Assembly: GCA_031254805.1 (NCBI GenBank)
Contig: JAIRTP010000039.1
Coordinates: 1-53,114 of the forward strand
Direction of reading: 5' to 3'
Origin: Bacteroidales bacterium
GTDB lineage: Bacteria; Bacteroidota; Bacteroidia; Bacteroidales; WRLA01
DNA length: 53,114 nucleotides
Shown: piece by piece, positions 27,887 through 37,791 of the stretch
How positions within the stretch are numbered: position 1 is the first letter of the stretch
Layout: each line of letters starts with the position of its first letter
The notes under the pieces: model-generated
What the model saw: only the letters and a program-made list of their open reading frames with translations
Databases searched by the model: none
What the model was told of the DNA's origin: nothing
Made by a program: the position numbers and the translations under genes

Positions 27887-28504
27887 ATGGATCACTTTTC
27901 TTCAAAATATTTAGAACAAGCAGTCGAGGCGTTTGCTTCGTTGCCGGGTATTGGTAAAAGAACGGCGTTGCGGTTGGCGTTACATTTGTTAGATAGAGAT
28001 TTGCCTGATGTGGAGCGTTTTGCCGAAACGTTTGTGGAGTTGAAAAGGAATATTTTCTACTGCGCTTGTTGTAATAATCTGTCGGATAAGGAGATATGCT
28101 CGATATGTGGAAATCCGGCAAGAGATCATTCTACGATCTGTTTGGTTGAGAGCATAAGAGACGTTATGGCGGTTGAAAATACGCATTCATATAATGGCGT
28201 TTATCATGTATTGGGCGGTATTATTTCCCCAATTGAGGGGATTGGGCCGGATCAGCTTTCCATTGACTTGTTGATGGAACGGCTTCAATCGGGGAAAATA
28301 AAAGAGCTGATCTTTGCGTTACCGGCTACCGTCGAAGGTGATACTACAGGATTTTATCTATTTCGACAGATAGAACCTCTTGGAATTCCGATTTCTATTA
28401 TTGCCCGAGGAATTGCCGTAGGCGATAATTTGGAATATACTGACGAAATATCTTTAAGCCGTTCTATTTTACAGCGCCGGCCTTATTCGGGAACTAATAG
28501 TTGA
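27887..28504 (+). CDS. recR: Recombination protein RecR
   Basis: A 205-residue recombination mediator acting with RecO/RecF to load RecA on gapped DNA. An N-terminal helix-hairpin-helix (SLPGIGKRTALRLALHLL), a four-cysteine zinc motif (CACC...CSIC, residues about 57-72), the Toprim segment (TICLVESIRDVMAVE) and a C-terminal Walker-B-like part are in the expected order. It is convergent with ruvC, placing two recombination genes tail to tail. The plus-strand box in the palindrome at 27800 drives it. Confidence 0.96.
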   Translation: MDHFSSKYLEQAVEAFASLPGIGKRTALRLALHLLDRDLPDVERFAETFVELKRNIFYCACCNNLSDKEICSICGNPARDHSTICLVESIRDVMAVENTHSYNGVYHVLGGIISPIEGIGPDQLSIDLLMERLQSGKIKELIFALPATVEGDTTGFYLFRQIEPLGIPISIIARGIAVGDNLEYTDEISLSRSILQRRPYSGTNS

Positions 28505-28656
28505 TTTTAATGGATTTATTGAAACTATTCAGGCTATGGAATAATATCTTTTCCACTGAAATCGCTTATAATTCATAATTTCATATTACAGCCTAATGGC
28601 CTGAATGATCGCGTTTTATTTTTGCAAAATGAGGAAAGGAAGTCTCAAGAGATCTT

Positions 28657-29232
28657 TTATTTTTTCTTCACTCTATCCGGATTATCGGAGATGAAGGCTT
28701 TCCAGCCGGTATACGAAGTTCCTGATTTTTGATCGTTACGTTGAAGAAAATGGCAAACGGCGGCAGCAAGGCCGTCTGTAGCGTCTAATAATTTCGGTTT
28801 TTGTTCGTACGTCAATAAAGTTTGCAACATGGCGGCCACCTGTTCTTTTGAAGAAGAACCGTTTCCCGTAACTGATAGCTTGATTTTTTTAGGAGAATAT
28901 TCAAAAACGGGAATATTTCTAAAGAGAGCCGCCGCGATGGCGACGCCTTGAGCGCGGCCAAGTTTGAGCATCGATTGAACGTTTTTTCCATGAAATGGAG
29001 CTTCAATAGAGAGTTCGTCGGGATGATATTCATCGATGATGGCTAAAGTGCGTTCAAATATTTTTTTCAATTTTAAAGCATGATCGTCATAGCCCGATAA
29101 TTTCAAAACGCCCATAGTGATCAATTCGATACGATTTCCTTTTTCCATGATTAATCCGTAACCCATTACGTTAGTTCCCGGATCGATTCCAAGTATAATA
29201 CGTTCTTTAGAAATTGAATTTTTGGAGCTCAA
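28657..29232 (-). CDS. ruvC: Holliday junction resolvase RuvC
   Basis: A 191-residue RNase-H-fold nuclease that cuts Holliday junctions. The acidic catalytic residues appear in ILGIDPGTNVMGYGLI (Asp near 17), LSIEAPFHGKN (Glu near 76) and the C-terminal DATDGLAAAVCHF (paired aspartates). The C-terminal tail is slightly longer than in E. coli. A LuxR-type regulator gene ends 12 bp upstream on the same strand, so they may be co-transcribed. Confidence 0.95.
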   Translation of the reverse strand: MSSKNSISKERIILGIDPGTNVMGYGLIMEKGNRIELITMGVLKLSGYDDHALKLKKIFERTLAIIDEYHPDELSIEAPFHGKNVQSMLKLGRAQGVAIAAALFRNIPVFEYSPKKIKLSVTGNGSSSKEQVAAMLQTLLTYEQKPKLLDATDGLAAAVCHFLQRNDQKSGTSYTGWKAFISDNPDRVKKK

Positions 29233-29244
29233 TTCGGAATAAAT

Positions 29245-29895
29245 TTATACATCCATATAGTTGTTGCGAATGGCAAATTTTACTAAATCAACGGTGGTGC
29301 GAAGATTTACTTTTCGCATAATATTGCTTTTATGAGATTCGACCGTTCGTATGCTGATAAAAAGCTTATCTGCAATTTCCTGATTGGTAAATCCTTCGCC
29401 TACAAGGCGCAATACTTCTATTTCCCGAGAAGAAAGTTCCGGTGATTCTTCTCCGTCTTTTTCTTTCTGCGACTTATCGAGATATCCGCGTAATAAAATA
29501 TTGGTTATGCTTTTGCCGTAATAATCGTAGCCGTTACGGACGGAATAGATTGCCTCTAAGATCTCCGGGCGTGAAGTGTCGCTGGAAAGATAGCCTTTTG
29601 CGCCGGCTTTGATGGTTTTCAATACAAAACTTTCTCTCTCGCACATCGAAAGAATCAAAATATTGATTTTTGGAAATTGTCTTCGTATAGTGCGGATATA
29701 TTCCAACGCTTCGCCGTCGGGGCTGTAAACATCGAAAAGCACAACATGCGTTAATACATCGGAAAAGACATGGAGAAGATCGTTCACTCCTCCGGTAACT
29801 TTAGCGACAATTTGAATATCAGGAACATCGGCAATTAACGCTTCAATTCCATCGCAAACAATTTTAAAGTGATCAAATAATACAACACGTATCAT
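29245..29895 (-). CDS. LuxR/NarL-type response regulator
   Basis: A 216-residue two-domain regulator. The receiver (about 1-120) starts IRVVLFDHFKIV, with the probable phosphoacceptor Asp in VVLFDVYSPDGEA and a conserved Lys in KAGAKGYLSSD. The C-terminal helix-turn-helix (about 150-212) has the LuxR signature LSSREIEVLRLVGEGFTNQEIADKLFISIRTVESHKSNIMRKV. No histidine kinase is adjacent. The divergent neighbour is a PEP-synthase-like protein that also has receiver-like domains, so a functional link is possible but unproven. Confidence 0.9.
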   Translation of the reverse strand: MIRVVLFDHFKIVCDGIEALIADVPDIQIVAKVTGGVNDLLHVFSDVLTHVVLFDVYSPDGEALEYIRTIRRQFPKINILILSMCERESFVLKTIKAGAKGYLSSDTSRPEILEAIYSVRNGYDYYGKSITNILLRGYLDKSQKEKDGEESPELSSREIEVLRLVGEGFTNQEIADKLFISIRTVESHKSNIMRKVNLRTTVDLVKFAIRNNYMDV

Positions 29896-30034
29896 ATTTT
29901 TAGCTTTTTCAATCTATCAAAACCGTTATTGATTATCTCTTTTGAATTATGCAAAAACATTGCTATTTTTTATTCATTAAGAGCGTAATAAAAAATAAAA
30001 GCTACTTTTCCTGATATTAAAAACAAAAAATGAT

Positions 30035-30042
30035 TATTTTTG
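30035..30042 (+). promoter_or_regulatory. TAnnTTTG box for the PEP-synthase-like gene
   Basis: TATTTTTG at 30035-30042 lies 43 bp before the ATG at 30085. It overlaps the upstream TTG start that an ORF caller could choose, which argues for the ATG. Confidence 0.5.
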
Positions 30043-30084
30043 TATTCTTACAAGATAGTAAAACCATGCAAATGTACGCAAAAA

Positions 30085-33000
30085 ATGAAATATAACAGCA
30101 AAAATTCTAACAATCATGAAAACAACAGACAAATTCTGGAGACGTTAACGGGCGTTAATAAAATCGCCGCGGTGCTACGGGAAGGAAGGCCGCCTGTCGA
30201 GGCTTTGGCGCAGATTGCTTTATTACTCCCTAACGTTTTTGAAGTTTCGCATGATATTGCCGCTAAGATAGAATTTGGTTCCGATACTTTTTACAGCCAT
30301 GACTTTCAGGAATCCGTATCAATGCTTTTGGAGACATTTCCCGCCTACGATTATAGTAGTTGCTCAATTACAATTTACAGAAAACCGTTGAATCGACATA
30401 GTTCACCTTTTTTTACGCCGCAGGAAAAAGAGCTTTTTTCGGCGGTTGTTTATATAATAAAACGGTTTTATATGCCGCAACAAGAGCCGGAAGAGATAGA
30501 TATGAGTATGGAGCAGTTGAAAGAACTTGCGGCTATTAACCGGTTGACGCGTATTATTCGAGAGAAAAAACCCATTCCTGAAACGTTTGAACAAATTTGT
30601 GAAATCTTGCCAAGGGCGTGGCGGCATCCGCGTCATGCGCGTGCAAAAATAACTTTTAAGAGTCGCGTTTTTTACAGCGATCGTTTTGTGGAAACCGGCT
30701 GGAGAATGTCGGAAGAATTCAAGACGACGGATAATGACAAAGGCAAAATTGAAATATTTTATTTGAAGGAACTTCCTGTTGCGGACGACGGGCCGTTTCT
30801 TAAACAGGAAAAACATCTTTTGAGGCATGTAGCGAAAATGCTTACTGCTTATTTGAATGGGATGGATTTGAATGATCTTAATTATGAAACGAATCGTAAA
30901 GATGGAGACGGCGCTCATTCGGTTTTCAACAGCCGTCAATTATTACAACGCTCTTTGAATAATCAAAATTACGGAAGAGAGATTTTTCATGATCTGATGC
31001 CTTTTAAAGTACGTGAAATATTGCTGATCGCCAATTTATACGATGTTTATAGCGTTGAAAGCGAGGGACGTACGACGCAGCATATTTTGGGAGGATTTTA
31101 TGAATTCGGAGTTTCGGATGTGCCGCGTATCACGGGCGTTTCTACTAAGGAAGACGCTATGGAATGGCTTCGCTCCAAACATTTCGACGTGGTTATTATG
31201 ATGATGGGCGTTGATAAAAGTTTTCACATCGAAGTCAGCAGAGAAATACGAAGAAAATTTCCTTACATGCCGATCTATATGCTTCTCAATAATAAAGATT
31301 TGGCGCGATTTGAACAGGAAGAGCAATCGGAACATGACGAAATCAATAAAATATATATCTGGAATGGCGATCCGAAGATATTTTACGCTATGATAAAAAA
31401 TTTGGAGGATCGCGTAAATGTTGAAAATGATTCTAAAATCGGACAGGTTCAGGTTATATTGTTAGTTGAAGATTCGCCGCAATATTATTCCCGTTATATG
31501 CCGGTGCTTTATACGGCGGTAATGGATCAAACGCAACTTTTATTGGATAAGACCGACAGCAATTTAATGGAAAAGCTGATACGCTTGAGAGCGCGTCCGA
31601 AAATATTGCATGCCGCCAATTATGAAGACGCGCTGGATATTTACTATAAATATCATGAAAATTTATTGTGTGCGATCTCCGACGTCAGATTTTGGAAAAA
31701 CGGAATTCTTGATGAAAAAGCAGGTTTTCGGTTGGTGGAACAAATACGGCGGCAAAATCCGTATTTGCCTATTGTGATGCAATCATCTGACGTTTCCAAC
31801 GAGACCTATGCTCGTCAATTGAAAACTGTTTTTATTCATAAACATTCCGAAACCTTGATACAAGATGTAAAGAATTTTATCAATTCTTATCTGGGATTCG
31901 GAGACTTTATATTCAAAGACGAATCGGGCAATGCAATTTATACGGCGACGACCATGTTGGAATTTGAAGAGACGGTAAAGATCATTCCCGACAGTTCTTT
32001 GACATATCATGCCAAATGGAACCACTTTTCAATTTGGTTTATGGCGCGTGGAGAGATTCAAATAGCGCGAATTCTACAAGCGTATCAATTAGAAGATTTT
32101 ACGGAGCCGAACGCTTTGCGGAATTTCCTTTTAGACGCTATAAGCCGCCACAGAAGCGAGCAGGCGAAAGGAAAAGTGATCCCGTTTGAAGAGATTGATC
32201 GTTATGATTCTCAAAATATTGCTTCGATGTATTCGGGATCTTTCGGAGGAAAGGGGCGCGGATTGGCTTTTATCAATAATCTTTTTGTGAATATTGACTT
32301 GAGCCGGATTGTTCCGGGAATTAATATCCGTACGCCGCGAACTTTTATGATCGGCTCCGACGCTTTTTTGGATTTTTTGAAAGAAAATAAGTTAAATGCG
32401 CTTTATGGAGAAGAGTGGGGGGATGACAAGATCAAAAAACGTTTTATGAAGGCTAAGCTTCCCGTTTCGTTAAGAAAAAAAATCAAGAAACTTGCAACAA
32501 TTACCGACAAACCTTTGGCTGTGCGTTCATCAGGGCTTTTTGAAGATTCGTTGATGCGCCCATTTAGCGGAATTTTTGAGACTTATTTGATCCCGTTTAG
32601 CAGTCATGATATCGACGAGAGGGTAAAACAATGCGAGGATGCCATAAAAATGGTATACGCTTCGGTATTTGTTCATAGCGCCAAAGATTATATCCGCGCT
32701 GTGAATTACAAAATTGAAGATGAACAGATGGCCATCGTCATACAAGAGGTCGTCGGACGTCAGTATGAACGCTATTTCTATCCTCATATCAGCGGCGTTG
32801 CGCAATCGTATAATTATTATCCGGTTGGACACAGCAATCCGGAGGATGGATTTGCATTGTTGGCTTTAGGGTTGGGAAATTATGTTGTCGGAGGAGAAAA
32901 AACATATCGTTTTTCGCCGAAATATCCCGGTACCGATATATATTCTGTAGAAGATCTATTGAGAACGACGCAAAATTATTTTTATGCTATCGATCTGAAT

Positions 33001-33897
33001 AAAACCAATATAGATCTGATAGAAGGGGAGGAGTCAGGATTGGAAAAATTGGATGTTGAAATGGCGAAAAAACATGGAACAATTCGTCATTTAGCGTCAA
33101 TTTTTGATGTCAATAATAATGTGCTGACGCCGGGAATAGATCGTCAGGGATTGATTGTATTAAATTTTGCTAATATATTGAAATACAATTATATTCCATT
33201 AGCTGATACGATTAATGCAATGTTGGCAATCATGAAAGAAGCCATGGGATCTCCGGTCGAGATCGAATTTGCCGTAGATATGACCAAAGACGACGAGGGC
33301 AAAGCTACTTTTTATCTTTTACAGATAAAACCGCTTTTGAGCAGCTCTTTGGATTGCAATATTGACGTTTCCAAACTTAATAGAGAAAATTCATTGCTTT
33401 ATGCCGATAAAGGAATGGGCAACGGAACAATTGAAGATATCGTAGACGTCGTTGTCGTAGATCCGGATCTCTTTGATAAAATAAATACGGAACAGATTGC
33501 ATCGGAAGTAGACGTTTTGAATAAGAAATTGGTTGAAGAAAACCGAAATTATGTTCTAATAGGCCCGGGACGTTGGGGAACGCGCGATCGTTTTATAGGA
33601 ATTCCCGTAATGTGGTCGCAAATATCTAACGCCAAACTCATTGTCGAAACCAGCCTTGAAAGTTTTCCGTTGGACGGTTCATACGGCTCTCATTTCTTTC
33701 ATAATGTGACGGCTATGAATATCGGCTATTATTCCATACAACATATGTCAAAAGATAATTTTATCAATTGGGAGTTACTGAAAAAACAATCGCTTGTCGA
33801 AGCGACGAAATATTGCAAACATTATCGTTTTAAAAAACCGATAATGATCAGAATGGATGGTAAAAAACGTTTGGGCGTGATTGAAATCATGCCGTAA
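30085..33897 (+). CDS. PEP-synthase-like protein with receiver-like domains
   Basis: A 1270-residue multidomain protein. Two related repeats (about 20-130 and 145-257; INRLTRIIREKKPIPETF) resemble sensor domains. A receiver-like domain (310-405) lacks the phosphoacceptor Asp (DVVIMMMG). A second receiver (456-600) keeps its acidic pair (LLVEDSP) and an Asp in AISDVRF. From about residue 715 there is a PEP/pyruvate-phosphate-dikinase N-terminal, ATP-grasp-like domain (YSGSFGGKGRG, LAVRSSGLFEDSLMRPFSG, FYLLQIKPLL). I find no phosphohistidine swivel domain and no PEP-binding TIM barrel, so it is unlikely to be a complete PEP synthase. It is divergent from a LuxR-type regulator. Confidence 0.82.
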   Translation: MKYNSKNSNNHENNRQILETLTGVNKIAAVLREGRPPVEALAQIALLLPNVFEVSHDIAAKIEFGSDTFYSHDFQESVSMLLETFPAYDYSSCSITIYRKPLNRHSSPFFTPQEKELFSAVVYIIKRFYMPQQEPEEIDMSMEQLKELAAINRLTRIIREKKPIPETFEQICEILPRAWRHPRHARAKITFKSRVFYSDRFVETGWRMSEEFKTTDNDKGKIEIFYLKELPVADDGPFLKQEKHLLRHVAKMLTAYLNGMDLNDLNYETNRKDGDGAHSVFNSRQLLQRSLNNQNYGREIFHDLMPFKVREILLIANLYDVYSVESEGRTTQHILGGFYEFGVSDVPRITGVSTKEDAMEWLRSKHFDVVIMMMGVDKSFHIEVSREIRRKFPYMPIYMLLNNKDLARFEQEEQSEHDEINKIYIWNGDPKIFYAMIKNLEDRVNVENDSKIGQVQVILLVEDSPQYYSRYMPVLYTAVMDQTQLLLDKTDSNLMEKLIRLRARPKILHAANYEDALDIYYKYHENLLCAISDVRFWKNGILDEKAGFRLVEQIRRQNPYLPIVMQSSDVSNETYARQLKTVFIHKHSETLIQDVKNFINSYLGFGDFIFKDESGNAIYTATTMLEFEETVKIIPDSSLTYHAKWNHFSIWFMARGEIQIARILQAYQLEDFTEPNALRNFLLDAISRHRSEQAKGKVIPFEEIDRYDSQNIASMYSGSFGGKGRGLAFINNLFVNIDLSRIVPGINIRTPRTFMIGSDAFLDFLKENKLNALYGEEWGDDKIKKRFMKAKLPVSLRKKIKKLATITDKPLAVRSSGLFEDSLMRPFSGIFETYLIPFSSHDIDERVKQCEDAIKMVYASVFVHSAKDYIRAVNYKIEDEQMAIVIQEVVGRQYERYFYPHISGVAQSYNYYPVGHSNPEDGFALLALGLGNYVVGGEKTYRFSPKYPGTDIYSVEDLLRTTQNYFYAIDLNKTNIDLIEGEESGLEKLDVEMAKKHGTIRHLASIFDVNNNVLTPGIDRQGLIVLNFANILKYNYIPLADTINAMLAIMKEAMGSPVEIEFAVDMTKDDEGKATFYLLQIKPLLSSSLDCNIDVSKLNRENSLLYADKGMGNGTIEDIVDVVVVDPDLFDKINTEQIASEVDVLNKKLVEENRNYVLIGPGRWGTRDRFIGIPVMWSQISNAKLIVETSLESFPLDGSYGSHFFHNVTAMNIGYYSIQHMSKDNFINWELLKKQSLVEATKYCKHYRFKKPIMIRMDGKKRLGVIEIMP

Positions 33898-33992
33898 TGA
33901 AAAGGAAAATTAAGTTCTAAATATAATTGCAAAAGCGCGCATTTTTTTGAGATCTAATTGACTGTAAAAATATTCATTAGACGGCGGTTGTA

Positions 33993-35477
33993 TTATAGTA
34001 AACTTTTTTCGTCGAAGTCAAGTTTCTCTTGTTGTTCCCAATCGAAGAGCGTAAGCCTTCTAAGTTCGTAATAACTTCTCCAATAGTTCATTAGGACATT
34101 GTAATAGCTTTTCAAGGCGTTGTCGCTTTGTATTTGGGCGTTATTGATATCCAAGAAAGTCACATCTTTTCCCGCCATATAACGTTGTTGGGTGAGTTGA
34201 TAGCTCTTTTGAGCAATCGTATCGGATTTAGCGGCGATCGTAATTTGCTGCTGTTGCATGTTAAAACGCGCAACTTTGACGTAAATTTCCTGAATGAGGT
34301 CTAATTCGTCTTGCTGCACTTGAGTTTGAGTCAATTCTATATTTGATTCGGCCATTTTTATTTTTCCGCGGGCAACGCCCCAATCATAAATGGGTATGCT
34401 CAGACCGACGCGTACTTGTTGTTGGTCTAACGGATGACGATAAGCGTCGATAAATTTCGCTCCTGTTGCAGTCAATCCGAATGCAGCGTAAATGTCGGCA
34501 TCGAAACGTCCATCCATTTTCGAACGATTCAACTCGCTTTGCGCTTCTATCAATCGACGTTGAAATCCTAACGCTATCGATGTGTTGGTAATAGTTTTTG
34601 TCAAAACGTCTTCAACATCTAATACAAGATATTTTTCTATTTGAGGCGGAATAATGACTACGTCTTTATTATCTTGTAATCGCAGAAAAGATTTGAACTG
34701 AATTAATTGATTGTCATAACTTATTTTACAATTTTCCACATTAGCGGTCGCTTGCAAAAGTTGTAATTCTATCTGTAAAAGATCTGTTTCGGGAATTTTT
34801 CCCATTTGAAAACGACCTTGCGAAAGACGAAATAAAGTGTCGTATGCCGCCATATTTTTTTCAGCAATTTGCAACTCAATTTGAGTTGATAATAAAGAGA
34901 AAAATTCCATTACAGCTTTTTCGGAAATGGATTCTAAAGACTCCAAATAACTGCGACGCGCCTCTTCATAGCGCATCGGTTCAAGTTTTTTTGCCCATTT
35001 ATAGTAATTATATTGAAATAATGGCTGCGAAACGCCTACATTTACAATCGGACTGCTGGTGTAAGAAGTAGAAGAACCGCCGTCGGAAATATTGTCGTAG
35101 CGCCTTAATCCTGACGTCAAAAAGACCTCTCCGCCGCTAAATCCTAATTGCTGACGAATATTGATTGCTCCGTAGGTATCCAAAAATTGACGTTCCAAAT
35201 AGCTGACGGTTCCGTCGGGTTGTTCAACACCGTCAATGGAACGATTATAACTCGGCAAAGTAGCCGAAAAGCCCATTTGAGGCAATTTTGTGGCTTTGAA
35301 AGATCTGTATTGCCAAAACTGGCTCCTAAATCGATGTTTCGCAATGTAAGAATCCGGCGATTGTATACGCGCTAAGTTGACGACGTCGTCCATTGTAAAA
35401 ATATGCGATTCTTGGGCAGACGCTATGGTCGCAAAAGCAAGGTATAGGCAAAAAGTAAATAATATTCTGATTTTCAT
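33993..35477 (-). CDS. TolC-family outer-membrane efflux channel
   Basis: A 494-residue outer-membrane factor. A signal peptide (about residues 1-21, ending IASAQ) is followed by long amphipathic helices and repeated barrel segments typical of TolC trimers (AVMEFFSLLSTQIELQIAEKNM, LLQIELQLLQATANVENCK, IYVKVARFNMQQQQITIAAKS). No membrane-fusion protein or pump gene is next to it; the MsbA-like exporter is 17 kb away. It follows the phosphohexomutase gene by 51 bp and may be co-transcribed. The transported substrate is unknown. Confidence 0.88.
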   Translation of the reverse strand: MKIRILFTFCLYLAFATIASAQESHIFTMDDVVNLARIQSPDSYIAKHRFRSQFWQYRSFKATKLPQMGFSATLPSYNRSIDGVEQPDGTVSYLERQFLDTYGAINIRQQLGFSGGEVFLTSGLRRYDNISDGGSSTSYTSSPIVNVGVSQPLFQYNYYKWAKKLEPMRYEEARRSYLESLESISEKAVMEFFSLLSTQIELQIAEKNMAAYDTLFRLSQGRFQMGKIPETDLLQIELQLLQATANVENCKISYDNQLIQFKSFLRLQDNKDVVIIPPQIEKYLVLDVEDVLTKTITNTSIALGFQRRLIEAQSELNRSKMDGRFDADIYAAFGLTATGAKFIDAYRHPLDQQQVRVGLSIPIYDWGVARGKIKMAESNIELTQTQVQQDELDLIQEIYVKVARFNMQQQQITIAAKSDTIAQKSYQLTQQRYMAGKDVTFLDINNAQIQSDNALKSYYNVLMNYWRSYYELRRLTLFDWEQQEKLDFDEKSLL

Positions 35478-35528
35478 GTCAACTGATTTTTGATGACTGT
35501 CTTAATGATACAAATGATAAAATCTGTT

Positions 35529-36869
35529 TTATTTGAATGAATTGATGATTTTTTCCGTTTCTGCAACTTTCTTTTCCAATAAAAGTTTTGTCGTTGCCTC
35601 AGCTATGAAGCGGAGATAAGGTTCTGTATTGGAGAGTCGTATGTTGAACCACCAATTTTTGAACTCCATACGATATCCATCGAAATCCATGATTTTGATC
35701 GGTTTTTCTTCTTTTGCAAAATATTCTACAACGGCGTTCATCGCCTCCTCTTTACGATCAAGTTTAAAATTGATCTCCCCGGAGTTTTCATATTTCTTAA
35801 TCTTTTTGATCAATTGAGATATTGGAACTCCTTTATCCTTAAATTTTTGTATGATACCTAAAACGATCGACATCGTCATCAAAGCAGAATCGGAATAGAA
35901 AAATTCCCGGGCATAATAATGTCCCGCCAACTCGCCTCCATAAATGCCATCTATTTCGCGTAATTTTTCAGCGGCGTAAGCTCTTCCAACTCGCCAAGCG
36001 TACATTTGAGAACCAAACTTTTCAATATATTCTTGTACGGATTTCGAAGTGCGAATATCCTGAATAACCATTCCCTTGCATTTACGCTCCTCCAGCCAGT
36101 AATGCGCTAATACGGCGATGATCAAATCAGGAGGAATAAAATTTCCTTTTTCATCAATAAAAACTACTCTATCGGCGTCCCCGTCGAATATGATTCCAAT
36201 ATCGGATCTTTCTTTTTTTACTAAATCGCAAATATCCTTTATGCTTTCCGGATTCAAGGGATTGGGCTCATGATTGGGAAAGGTACAATCAATTTTGTCA
36301 TGAATATAGGCGGGCTGATCTCCTAAAATGGCTTTAATAAAGATCGGGACCATGCCATTAGAGCAATCAATACTGATATTCAAATTTGAAAAATCGCTTT
36401 TGTACTGCAATAAAAATGCTATATAATCTTGTTTGAAATCTACTTTTCGGATGCAACCGCGTTTTGCTACGGGAACGATCGGCTCGTTCATCTTTTGTTC
36501 GATAAGGTTTAAGCCGGAATCGTAACCGATCGGCAATGCGTATTTTTTAGATACTTTTAATCCGTTATACTCTTTCGGGTTATGAGAAGCGGTAATTTGC
36601 ACCGAACAATCATAATTTTTTGCGGCGGTCATCCAATAAACATACGGCGTAGTGCACCAACCTGCATCATCGACGTTGACGCCGGCGTCGTTTATTCCGC
36701 GCGCCAAATATTCGAAAATTTCATCGGAAGAGACGCGCGCGTCGCGCCCTATCAAGATGAGATCGGTTTTCATCATTTGAGCTAAGTGAAATCCTATTTT
36801 ATACGCATCTTCTCGATGAAAGTCTTTATTGTAGATTCCTCTTATATCATATGCTTTAAAAACGCCCAT
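35529..36869 (-). CDS. Phosphomannomutase/phosphoglucomutase
   Basis: A 446-residue alpha-D-phosphohexomutase that moves phosphate between C6 and C1 of hexoses. The catalytic serine lies in QITASHNPKEYNG (Ser95), the metal-binding loop is FDGDADRVVF, the sugar-recognition GELAGHYY motif is present, and the phosphate loop RLSNTEPYLR is near the C-terminus. The length fits PMM/PGM enzymes. It may supply mannose-1-phosphate or glucose-1-phosphate for envelope sugars, in keeping with the neighbouring nucleotidyltransferases. A TATTTTTG box lies at 36898-36905. Confidence 0.93.
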   Translation of the reverse strand: MGVFKAYDIRGIYNKDFHREDAYKIGFHLAQMMKTDLILIGRDARVSSDEIFEYLARGINDAGVNVDDAGWCTTPYVYWMTAAKNYDCSVQITASHNPKEYNGLKVSKKYALPIGYDSGLNLIEQKMNEPIVPVAKRGCIRKVDFKQDYIAFLLQYKSDFSNLNISIDCSNGMVPIFIKAILGDQPAYIHDKIDCTFPNHEPNPLNPESIKDICDLVKKERSDIGIIFDGDADRVVFIDEKGNFIPPDLIIAVLAHYWLEERKCKGMVIQDIRTSKSVQEYIEKFGSQMYAWRVGRAYAAEKLREIDGIYGGELAGHYYAREFFYSDSALMTMSIVLGIIQKFKDKGVPISQLIKKIKKYENSGEINFKLDRKEEAMNAVVEYFAKEEKPIKIMDFDGYRMEFKNWWFNIRLSNTEPYLRFIAEATTKLLLEKKVAETEKIINSFK

Positions 36870-36897
36870 TTATTAATGATTTTTATTTATTAGCTCG

Positions 36898-36905
36898 CAA
36901 AAATA
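36898..36905 (-). promoter_or_regulatory. TAnnTTTG box for the phosphohexomutase gene
   Basis: The minus strand reads TATTTTTG about 29 bp before the ATG, giving a short leader for the phosphohexomutase-tolC pair. Confidence 0.5.
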
Positions 36906-37053
36906 TAGAAAATAACGACAGAATGTTATTTTTGTTTTCTTTGATTCAAATTTTCACCTCCCATTCCTCGCCGTTTTTTCATTTTTAGAATGTAGATGGA
37001 CGCTTCTTAAAGCGCTACCATTTCGTGGAAGTCCAATTTATCGGCTCCAACGA

Positions 37054-37791
37054 TTATTCCGTATCGGATAGCTTGTTTATAAAAAATTCTGCTTCGGAAA
37101 AAAATTCCGGTTTTCCTATATCCAACCATAGCGAACCGGTGTGATTGTAACCCATGATTGTGTGATTTCGACAAAGTCTCAAATATTCGGGTACGATAGA
37201 AAAAGTCCCCGTTTTTTCGATCATCGAAAATAATTTGGAGTTGATGAGATGAATCCCCGAAAAAGCAAGCTTGTTATATTGTGCGGCAATGAGCGATTCC
37301 GGAATAAGTTCGCCTGTTTTGATGTTGGTCCAACCGCGTAAAATATTTTGCTCGTCGAATAAAAAATAACGCTGCGTGATCCTTTCCGAAACCGCTAAAG
37401 TTGCTAAGGCGTTGTTACGTAGATGGTAATCCATCATTTCGAGCAAGTTGATATTGGTGAGAATATCGGCGTTATATAAAAAGAAATTTTCATCCGGAGC
37501 AAAAAACCATTGCGCTTTTTTAAGAGCGCCGCCGGTATTGAGCAATTGATCTTTTTCGTCGGAAAGGAATAGGTTGATATCAGGATAAGGGTTTTCTGTA
37601 ACGTAACGTTCTATCTGTTCAGCGTGATGATGCGCGTTGACGATGATGTCCGTAACGCCGACAGCCGCAAGTTTCTCAATGGCATAACTCAAAAGCGGTT
37701 TTCCGGTAACTTTCAATAAAGCTTTTGGCGTTTCGTCGGTCAACGGACGCAACCGCGATCCCAAACCCGCCGCCAAGATCATCGCTTTCAT
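37054..37791 (-). CDS. MurU-like sugar-1-phosphate nucleotidyltransferase
   Basis: A 245-residue nucleotidyltransferase. The nucleotide-binding signature MILAAGLGSRLRPLTDETPKALL with its Lys is at the N-terminus; FFLYNADILTN carries the metal-binding Asp, and WLDIGKPEFF follows near the end. Its size and partner suggest MurU, which makes UDP-MurNAc from MurNAc-1-phosphate in cell-wall recycling. The ATG overlaps the stop of the kinase gene by four bases, the coupling expected for an AmgK-MurU pair. Other NDP-sugar substrates are possible. Confidence 0.8.
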   Translation of the reverse strand: MKAMILAAGLGSRLRPLTDETPKALLKVTGKPLLSYAIEKLAAVGVTDIIVNAHHHAEQIERYVTENPYPDINLFLSDEKDQLLNTGGALKKAQWFFAPDENFFLYNADILTNINLLEMMDYHLRNNALATLAVSERITQRYFLFDEQNILRGWTNIKTGELIPESLIAAQYNKLAFSGIHLINSKLFSMIEKTGTFSIVPEYLRLCRNHTIMGYNHTGSLWLDIGKPEFFSEAEFFINKLSDTE

